Below are positions 55,626 through 64,000 of a stretch of 64,000 nucleotides of DNA, in pieces. How positions within the stretch are numbered: position 1 is the stretch's first letter; the number at the start of each line of letters is the position of its first letter. Source of the stretch: Antedon mediterranea (lineage: Eukaryota; Echinodermata; Crinoidea; Comatulida; Antedonidae); contig NC_092680.1 of NCBI RefSeq assembly GCF_964355755.1, positions 21,057,001 to 21,121,000 of the forward strand, given 5' to 3'. A program made the translations under genes and the position numbers. The notes beneath the pieces are model-generated. The model was not told the origin of the DNA. It saw nothing but the letters and a program-made list of their open reading frames with translations, and did no database searches.

Positions 55626-58600
55626 GCTATGCAAAGCAAGATTTAGAAAGTTAGCAGTTTTGATAATTTTTAACAATAAACTAAAATATCTATAAAGGCA
55701 AAACATCACGTGGTTTTTAAAGTAAAGTACAGTATACGAATAAGCAGTTATTAGCGTTATCCTGGTTTCGCAATTTAATTGTAGCGAATGTTCTTAGAAA
55801 TGGACAGACATCACTTTATAAATGTGATTTATGTGTTCTTTTATAGTAAACTCTAAATTGTTAGAGTTGTTAGTTTCTTTAATCGCAGTAAATTTATATA
55901 CAGTAGACAGTTGAAATTGCCGTACTACAGGCGTGTTTATCTCTCTCATTAAATTAATTCCATTTCCCCATCGGCGACTGCGATTTTCACTTTTGCAAAT
56001 CTTTTTGATACAGTGTTAAAACGATATTTCCTCGTATACCAGTAGTCAATAGAGTAGAAAGCGTGGAGTTCAATGGAACGAACTATTCAATGGTGATATT
56101 TTCCTGTGCATGGAACAATTTGTAGTCTGCCCTGCTGCATTTAATTCTAAATCAAGTAATGAGTTTAAAACGCAAGAATAAGGTACTCCACCAGAGAGAT
56201 CCCAAATAAACGAAGACATGATGTGTACAAAAGTTAGGATGATTCGATCAAATGACTATGATCACCATGCAGTATATTAATTGTTTAAAATGTCATCTAA
56301 AGATCATGGTATTAGGCCTACTTGACAATGGTGTTCGTGAAGCCCTTTTATTCTATTAGTCTATTTGTTATTCAAGCATATAAATTGAACACAAATGCAA
56401 TTGGAAGGCTTTTCTTGAAATAACTTTGAGTTACGAGTTGTGAGTGGTAGTACTTTTAAATCTAAACAAAACATATGCTGTTTCTAATTAATGTTGCAAT
56501 GCTTCTTGTTTGAATATCGCGCATAAACCTTTGACCTTAAATCAGATCCGATATAATATTTTAATTAGTGTATTGGTTGCGTTATTTGCATTGACATAAA
56601 TATTAGATTTTTGTTATTCCCTTTTTTAGGTTGACTCTTCTCGGTGGTAGGTTAAAGTCAATTATTAAATTATAACAAGCCTTCAAATAGCCTACTTGAA
56701 AACAGTTTGAGACCCATGTTATATAATAAACCTGCCTCATTATAGTTGAAGACTATTTTATTCATGCTTAAACACATTAATTGGTATTTCAATTGGGATG
56801 ACACTTGTATGAACATGTCATTACAACGGGCATTACAAATTACGATGCAATAAGTTTACCTTAATTTGTTTTGAGGTTTCTGGAAGCGCGCACACGTGTT
56901 CCCATTATAGAGTAGACGCCTTCTCAACAACCTTTCAAACTACACTATGGGGCGCCATACGTTTGAAGAAATTATAAAGACGTCAAAATTGACACTTGTA
57001 TTCTTGATTGTATTTATTTGGTTTAAAACGTGAATAAAATGACACACAAAAAAATTGTACAGTATAAAAATGAAGCTAATTTAACCAAGGTTTGCGGTTT
57101 TTTTTTTAGATGGTCTTCTTTTCGAGGTTTTTACGGAGGCCCGGCTGTGCCAACGCGCGCAGATGTATAGTGAATCTTCGTGACACATAGTCGACCCTAG
57201 TGTCTCTATTATGACATCAAAAACAACATATTAGTCGAACGTTAAAATTATTACTATGCAAGCGATACAACGTAGGAAGATATTAATATTATTCTTTGCA
57301 AATCTACATCAACATACGAAGAATAAATGTAAGCTTAGTTATATTTTTAGCATCATAACATTATAAAGGTCGTTGTGTGTCTCACCTAGGTTCAGGCGGC
57401 GTTTGATCGCAGACATAAACTTCCTTTATTCGTTAAAATAATGATGATGAAAGCCAAAATCAGCTGCTATCCTCACGTGAAGTAGGCCTAATCTTTCCAC
57501 CTCTTTCTTTCAACATTACGCGCGCAATGTGATACATGAATTACGGGCATGACAAAGTAGGTATATGTTTCGTTCATGTTTGAACATGACCTTTGTCAAA
57601 ATAGTGTGACCCTCTCTCAGTTCTGTGTCCCGTTGCATACTTTCATTTTCAGAGCATCATGTCTCGTAAATATGTATAACGTCTTGTTTAACTGTCAAAC
57701 TCGTACGTGTAACAACTATACGAAGCAATCAAACGCTAATTAAATCACACTTTGATCATTTTCTTTGTCTTGGTTATTTTTTTTTTCGTTCGTTTTGATG
57801 CTTTTTGTTAAAATATGTGCAAATGTCACGGTTTACGCCAGTGAGTAATTGCCACGAAGAGCACTGATTATTTCAATGAGAAGAAATCGCGTTCGTTATA
57901 AATATTAGCGGTATTGTAAAAACACGATGACGACGTTTCATAGTTTATAGCATTATTCGGGCTGGTGATAAATATAGACTTATTAAAAGAAAGAAGATAT
58001 TGAAAACAACTTTATTTCGAATGAAAGCCAGAATATAATGTCCTTTTACAGAATAAAAAATAATATAATATACCGGTGTGTGACGTGTGGATAACGTATA
58101 ATAACGTAATGGAATATACGCATATCATCGGGGAATGGCAATACATTTCTGATTCTCCTGTTTCTCCACTCCCTGAGACTGAGATGAGACTTGGCGCATA
58201 ATACTCAATAGTTTGTCCATCCTTTAAATGAGATCTTGTGCAATGTATAATAAACAATAGTATGTCCATCCTATTACTGTATTGACAGAGTTGCTTTTAG
58301 ATGTTTGAAATAAAAATAGATGCAAAGGGGAAATAGTATATAAAAAAAACAATAAACAGAATCACGTCAAGTCAGTTTCGTCTAGAAAACTGCTATCTTG
58401 TTGAACATTATACTTAGGCCTATTGATTGTGTTCTATTGTCATATAATTATATTGCTCTCCATATAACACATAAGAGAAACACGTGGAAAGCAGATGATA
58501 AACCTCAAAAGCAGCTTAGCTTAACAACTACGATAATGATAATCTACATATAGAAAGTACTAATTCAATAGCCCTAACAGTATTTCAAATGTATACAGAT

Positions 58601-59014
58601 GCTTCTACACACAATTTTTTCTCCACGCTTTATCAGCACCTATACCATGATTAATCGTGACAACGGTACGGATGACGTGAGTCTATTGTAGGCATATTTC
58701 AAGTGAACACTAATTACCTAAAATCAATCGAGAGACATCGCGAGCTGAATGCGTAACCAGTCTGTCGGTAGTTTGCATATAAAATAGATATTATTTCAAT
58801 AATAAAAACGATCATTGACGAATACGCGCTAAAGTGGATAGAAAGGTTATGGTTGACATCGTGAAGTGTAATTTATTTTAATAATTAAAAATACAATTAA
58901 TCTTCCAGAAAAATTAACCACCTATAACGTACTGTGTATCCACTAGGCCTACTTGAGGCAATTGTAATATATCGCTCACTGCTGGCCAATAAAAGTAACG
59001 CTTACGCATTCAGT
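55626..59014. other. Long non-coding region, candidate untranslated exon
   Basis: No protein similarity seen on either strand. On the minus strand a good donor (CCTAG|GTGAGACAC) at about 57387 follows a GC-richer stretch and might belong to a sulfotransferase 5' exon. Weakly supported. Confidence 0.35.
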
Positions 59015-59172
59015 AAGCTCTGTCTACACTATCAAACTAGTTTGACAAAAAAAGTGTGTTGTGCCCAAATATGGTAGTGATAATATGCTCGAATATGGTA
59101 GTGATATGCTTAAATATGGTAGTGATATGCTCGAATATGGATACATCACATAACAGTTCTATAGACAGAGCG
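59015..59172. mobile_element. Family A MITE with expanded centre
   Basis: AAGCTCTGTCTACACTATC to TCTATAGACAGAGCG, centre repeated as AATATGGTAGTGATATGCT units. It sits 24 bp from a family B element. Confidence 0.8.
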
Positions 59173-59196
59173 TAAAACTAGAACGATCTTGCTTTA

Positions 59197-59368
59197 AAGC
59201 TTGGTTCCCACTAGATACACAACGTAACGCAACCTACACAACGTAAGAAAATTCCCTTCCAGTAATTGTGTTTTCCCCCGCCTGCGTGAAATCAAACCTA
59301 CGATGTTTGCAGCACTGATGCGTCGTCGGTTCCCACTTGTGATTACGCAATACAGCACTTTGCGTCAA
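59197..59368. mobile_element. Family B MITE, right end truncated
   Basis: Starts AAGCTTGGTTCCCACTAGAT; contains TTGTGTTTTCCCCCGCCTGC and the inner GGTTCCCACTTGTGATTACG. It stops at GCGTCA before the right end. Confidence 0.7.
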
Positions 59369-59489
59369 TATTCATGAAACTAATTCAAAATGTTCGTTTC
59401 GATCAGTCGGTTGCAATACGTCAGTCTACTCTTTTGAAAGATGAGTTTAAATTTAAAAAATAATTAAAAACAATTCAAGAATGATCCTA

Positions 59490-59843
59490 AAGCTTGGTTC
59501 CCACTAGCGACGCAACGTAACGCAAACTTACGCAACGTAACAAAATGCCCTTCCAATAATTGTGTTTGCCCCCGCATGCGTGAAATCAAACATGCTTGTC
59601 GCGCGTCAACGTTAGCATGCCGTAGACTTTGACCTGGTTCACCCGGCGTACTTTTGAGTACGCGCTGTGTTATGTTACGTTTTCCAGCGGTGTTCTTTTA
59701 CCTTGCGTTGTTGCGTGAAATCCCGTAGCGATGTTTGCAGCACTGTTACGTCGTCGGTTCCCACTTGTGATTACGCAATACAGCACTTTGCGTACAGTCG
59801 ATACGTCGCTGCGTTGCGTTGCGTTCTAGTGGGAACCACGCTT
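59490..59843. mobile_element. Family B MITE, full long form (354 bp)
   Basis: AAGCTTGGTTCCCACTAGCG to TCTAGTGGGAACCACGCTT with the complete interior. This is the longest copy, with an extra about 120 bp (59600-59720) absent from the copies at 59.2 and 60.8 kb. Confidence 0.8.
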
Positions 59844-60781
59844 TAACTAACCGTCGTACAGTAGGCCTAAACTCACTCATTTGGAGGCCTCTGTGTCTGT
59901 ATGTTATAATTATCATTATTAATGTTTTCTTATCTACATTTACAGACATCGAATGTGAAAGACGGATATTGTTGAGTTTCTATAATAATTATTGTGTTGA
60001 AGGTTGAAAGTGGTACACATAAAAGGTAACTCGACTTGTTGATCTCCCTGTATTAACCGTCATTTAAAACCATTTTTTCTCTCAAGCTTACGCCAACAAA
60101 TGTCAATTTTAAGCAAGTCAGATGAGCACGATCAAAGGCATGCAAGCGGCATGTACTTACTTAACGTAAAAAAATCTAAGAACTCACCAGTTTCATGCTA
60201 AATTCAGTGGCGAAGATCCTGGCATGTTGATCCTGATAAATTGATAGCGGATAAAGTCACACTCGCGTAAGTGTTAACAAAATCGTGATACTACTGGTAT
60301 CAACAACCTACCGAACAAAGTTCAATGTTATCGTCGGTTCAGAAAATAAAACATATTCTCCTCGATAATGTTATGAATCATTGATTCTGTAATGTATATG
60401 GAGCTCATCGTAGTTGATAAAACATAGTTCAACAAAATGATCGACTTGTACAGCAGCAGGATATCACGTCGGTCCTGACTTCCTGACTACAGGAAGAGTT
60501 TGTGGAGCTAAGTGCCTGTTGCCCTAAGCTTCAAGTTCCATGAGACGCCCTCATAGGTACGACGCTGTGTCGATAATGGCTTGTATGGTTGTCATGCTGA
60601 CAATATATTAATAGACCTGATGTCTTTAAAGTGATTTAAATAGTTGCATAAGATTAATTATGCACGCATGCCTACAGCATGAAACAAGTATTTATGCCTA
60701 ATCAACAAAGCGGCACGACAATGGATGACACGGCGTAAATGATGCAAAACGCGTCATGGAACAACAAACGCAAGAAAACTA

Positions 60782-60973
60782 AAGCGTGGTTTCCACTAGC
60801 GACACAACGCAACGCAGAGCAACGTATTGAGGACGCAAAGTGCTGTATTGCGTAATCACAAGTGGGAACCGGCCGACGACGCATCAGTGCTGCGAACATC
60901 GCGCAGCAATTATTGGAAGGGCATTATGTTACGCTGCGTAGGTTACGTTGCGTCACTAGTGGGAACCACGCCT
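60782..60973. mobile_element. Family B MITE, short form
   Basis: AAGCGTGGTTTCCACTAGCG to CACTAGTGGGAACCACGCC; the interior matches the complement of the 59.2- and 59.5-kb copies, so it is inserted in the opposite orientation. Confidence 0.8.
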
Positions 60974-62740
60974 AAAGAGCACACTAATTAAAATCAATAT
61001 AGGCCTATATCGTATCGTAATTCAAATAATTTAAAATTCTATTTATCCTATTGTCACAGTCTATTGAATCTTCGATTCATAAACAGGAGGATAATCTGGC
61101 TATAAGTAAAATTGTTTGACATTTTCCGGCCAATTTCATTTTTAAACCTTGCTCTCAAAACTATCCCATCTGCAATATCTGTAAGTTTTCAAATTAAAAT
61201 TCACACAAAATAAAAATCCTCGAAATAATTAAATTGTCATAATGATACGATGATTTTGGCCGGATGTATAAAGGACATATCACAATGCAGAGCTACAGAG
61301 TTATCAGCGAATAAGATTAAAGGTGTTTTTACGGTGAAGAAATGTCGTAGTTAAGGTAAGCTTAGTTCCCACTAGGACGCAACGCAAGGACGAAATAAGG
61401 GGTGGAGGGGAAGGAAGAGAGATAGATAGAAGGAGAGGTTAGAGGAAGTAGGCTACAAAATGGATACGCCGTTCATCATGCATGTGATATTTATCTCGTG
61501 GTGGTAAAAAACCGGTTACGAGAACTTACTAATAACTCAGGACAAAGATATACAAAATATATTATTTGCGCATGGATATTATACTGTATAAGCAGCCCAG
61601 TTCATTATCGGGACTACTGACTGTATCGGTTTAAACAACGTTCATCCTTCTTGGTCGTCTCCGTCGCCCAAAACGAAAGGTTCGCTCATCATCTACGCGA
61701 TTGTGATTTTATGTTCTTCTTTATAAACATTATTTATTTTTGCAATACAAACAATTATTATATGTTAGTAAGCCTTGCTTTTCAATTGATTAATTTGACC
61801 CTTTTGAGTATAAATATCTTTATAATTTATAAAAAAAACAATTAACTATCTAACCGTTTAAAAGAAATTGAAGTATTTCTGAATAGCAATCGATCGTCAA
61901 ACTGTCTGAGAAATGTATTGCACAAAGTAGGCTTCCTATGCATAAGAATAAAAAGAAAACAAACCATCTTTTTACTATTTTTTAGTTATATATTTACATA
62001 AATGAGTTACTGTTGTCTGTTTGTTTTAGAGTTGTTGCTGTATGTATGTATACTCTGATATTTTAATAATGATATCTCTAACTCAAGAAGACAAACAGTG
62101 CTTCTGCTAATACGCCCACGTGTCATTCCGGCGATGTGTCAATAATTACGAAAACTGTAATTATCCTATAATATTGTTACTTACCGTCATGGCAGGTGAT
62201 TTTTCTAATATTTCTTTATTTATACAAAAGGTTAATGAAGCCATTTCCAAATAAAACATCTTGATGAGATAATGATACGCGCGTACATTGTAATTACGTC
62301 ACGCCATTAGACTACATTGTTAATTAAAATGAGCATTGTAAAATTGTTATGAAGTTTCTGAGAAATAAAAATGAATACATTATGTTGATTTTTACTTAAA
62401 TGTTATGCTAGAATTATACTATAAATGAGAGTAAGCATCTAAAAATATCGAATAGAAGCGCCGCCTCGTTCTACAGTAAGAGGTGATGTTTTAACGAGCG
62501 AACTGGATTGCATTTTACGATGTTAACTTAATAAGCGTAATCTATATTCTACATCAATTGCAAATGTTTTGATACGAAACGTGCTTATGGTTCTTTTCTG
62601 TCCAGTCACATTTAAAAAATACTAAATGAGCAGTAAAAACTCCATCAAACACAAAAACATTGTGGCGTTATAAACGTATCTCATGGGATGATAGTCATTC
62701 TATCCATAAGGCTGTTATGAGAATTGAAACAACAGTAAAA
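60974..62740. other. Non-coding stretch with a family B end fragment
   Basis: A lone family B left end occurs at 61361-61385 (AGCTTAGTTCCCACTAGGAC). A minus-strand donor-like site (TGACG|GTAAGT) lies near 62187. Nothing else recognised. Confidence 0.4.
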
Positions 62741-62741
62741 T

Positions 62742-63032
62742 GGGCGAGTAGATCTATGATTGGTTGAACGTCGCGCGACGTGCACGCCACGCACAGTACG
62801 TAAAATAATATAAACCAATCATGGGTGAGATCTATGGCGCGACGTTCACACACAGTACGTAAAATAAGGTAAACCAATCATGGGCGAGTAGATCTATGAT
62901 TCGTTTAACGTCACGCGACGTGCACGCACGGTACGTAAAATAATGTAAACCAATCATGGGCAAGATATGATTGAGAAAACGTCACGCGACGTGCACGCAC
63001 AGTACGTAACATATAATGTAAACCAACCATGT
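62742..63032. repeat. Four-copy tandem array of about 70 bp with CCAAT boxes
   Basis: Units contain AACGTCGCGCGACGTGCACG, CAGTACGTAAAATAAT and AACCAATCATGGGCGAG, with ATGATTGG in inverse. CpG-rich palindromes (TCGCGCGA, GACGTGCACG) stand out from the AT-rich surroundings. It might act as a promoter-like block or be a decayed MITE array. Confidence 0.75.
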
Positions 63033-63849
63033 AAGTGAATAACAGCAATTAACACTGTAGGCCTAAACTAAACTAAATTTTACATTAAACACTTTCATTT
63101 TAAGGCACTTTGTAGACATATTTAATTTAAATCAATAAAAGTGTATTACAGCAGTATGCCTGTGTATTGTGTATGAGACAAATATATAGCTTACCTTCTG
63201 TGACGACATGAAGTAAACGAATATATATTTATATCCATTCCTATTCTTCTAATTACAGAGTTATCAGACAACACCAAGTTTTGTCAGACTTGCTATCCCA
63301 AAATGCACTGCTGCCTCTGAATGGTCAACTGTGGTCCGCCGCTGTTGTAACACGCGCGTGACATGATGTAATTAAATGGAAGAAGAATATACTAAATTTA
63401 CACGTTTATTTGAAGCAGACAAACGGACAACACGTCAACAACACGTCAACATGTAATGTAACTCATCAATCTATAGAACTGGAAAAAAAAAAACCTGCTT
63501 TCCATGACAAGTCAATTCTCATGGCACGTAAACTTACAGTTATAATTATAAACACATAGCAAACATGAGGAAAATACATTAATAGGTCTATAAATAAATT
63601 AAATTATTAATTTCATTTTACATGACATAAATTATTAAAAACCGACTCATTTTAATTAGGCTGCTATAGTGTTGCTCGAAGCAAGGCATTGCCATTGATA
63701 AACAATTAAACACATGTTCAATCATGACTCCATCTTTCTTTTGAGTTGTATAGTTTTGTAACAAACTGCAATATTAGTCCCACTTCTCGATTGAAATGTA
63801 TTGTTTGTTTATTAGTTCCTCCATTCCATGCTGTTTTCATCATCTAATG
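63033..63849. other. Non-coding stretch
   Basis: A minus-strand donor (CAGAAG|GTAAGC) near 63194 could end an upstream exon of the sulfotransferase. No coding similarity seen. Confidence 0.3.
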
Positions 63850-64000
63850 AAGCTTGGTTCCCATTGGACAAAACGCAAAGACGAAGCCCAACGTAAATTG
63901 ATTGACCAATCCCAAGCGATAGATTATTATCCAAACTACCGCTTATCATTGGTCAGTTCGTTTGCGTTGCGCTTTCGTCCTTGCCTTGCATCTCCTAGTG
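63850..64000. mobile_element. Family B MITE cut by the window edge
   Basis: Starts AAGCTTGGTTCCCATTGGAC, has paired GACCAATCCCAAGC and ATCATTGGTCAG, and reaches TCTCCTAGTG at the last base. Only the terminal GGAACCAAGCTT is missing. Confidence 0.75.

Overview
The window is animal nuclear DNA: AT-rich, with spliced genes, GT-AG introns, AATAAA signals and dense short transposable elements. The palindromic hexamer TAGGCC/TAGGCCTA is scattered everywhere and reads through coding DNA in places. Gene content (IAP cluster, DHX36, TMEM214, heparan sulfate 3-O-sulfotransferase) points to a metazoan. I infer an invertebrate deuterostome, probably an echinoderm, but no single feature proves this.

Layout. 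1-3.1 kb holds repeats (a perfect 203-bp tandem duplication, a 1.0-kb inverted-repeat element) and, at its right edge, the first exon of a minus-strand membrane protein that runs off the left end. 3.9-17 kb is a plus-strand cluster of five BIR (inhibitor-of-apoptosis) loci: a 195-aa single-BIR protein, a 552-aa BIR-BIR-UBA-RING IAP, a decayed copy, and two intact genes of 456 and 539 aa. In those two, an IAP-type zinc-finger N-terminus is fused in one reading frame to a coiled coil, RRM and C-terminal domain typical of LINE-1 ORF1p. Most members show a 5' UTR exon, one intron and a single coding exon. The BIR-ORF1p fusion, present as a small tandem family, is the most unusual thing here.

20-44.7 kb holds two head-to-tail minus-strand genes that I could splice exon by exon with consistent phases. 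DHX36 (RHAU, a G-quadruplex DEAH helicase) has 19 coding exons and 995 aa. TMEM214 has 16 coding exons and 643 aa. Their introns carry a 3.1-kb 25-bp minisatellite, an 83-bp array, a 15-bp array that forms the pyrimidine tract of a 3' splice site, many copies of two short inverted-repeat families, and SINE and LINE debris.

44-50 kb is intergenic: TAGGCC-dense DNA, a Penelope-like 3' end, C-rich and (TA)n simple repeats, and a rearranged LINE whose reverse transcriptase lies in two pieces. 50.1-51.3 kb is a single-exon heparan sulfate 3-O-sulfotransferase on the minus strand. 51.4-64 kb has no recognisable coding gene and is filled with a third short element family ending in AGCTTGGTTCCCACTAG. 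It probably contains upstream non-coding exons of the sulfotransferase.

How the genes relate: the BIR cluster looks like a local, still-evolving expansion (one intact RING IAP, RING-less fusion paralogues, one pseudogene). DHX36 and TMEM214 are conserved single-copy genes acting in RNA metabolism and at the ER. No operon-like coupling is implied.
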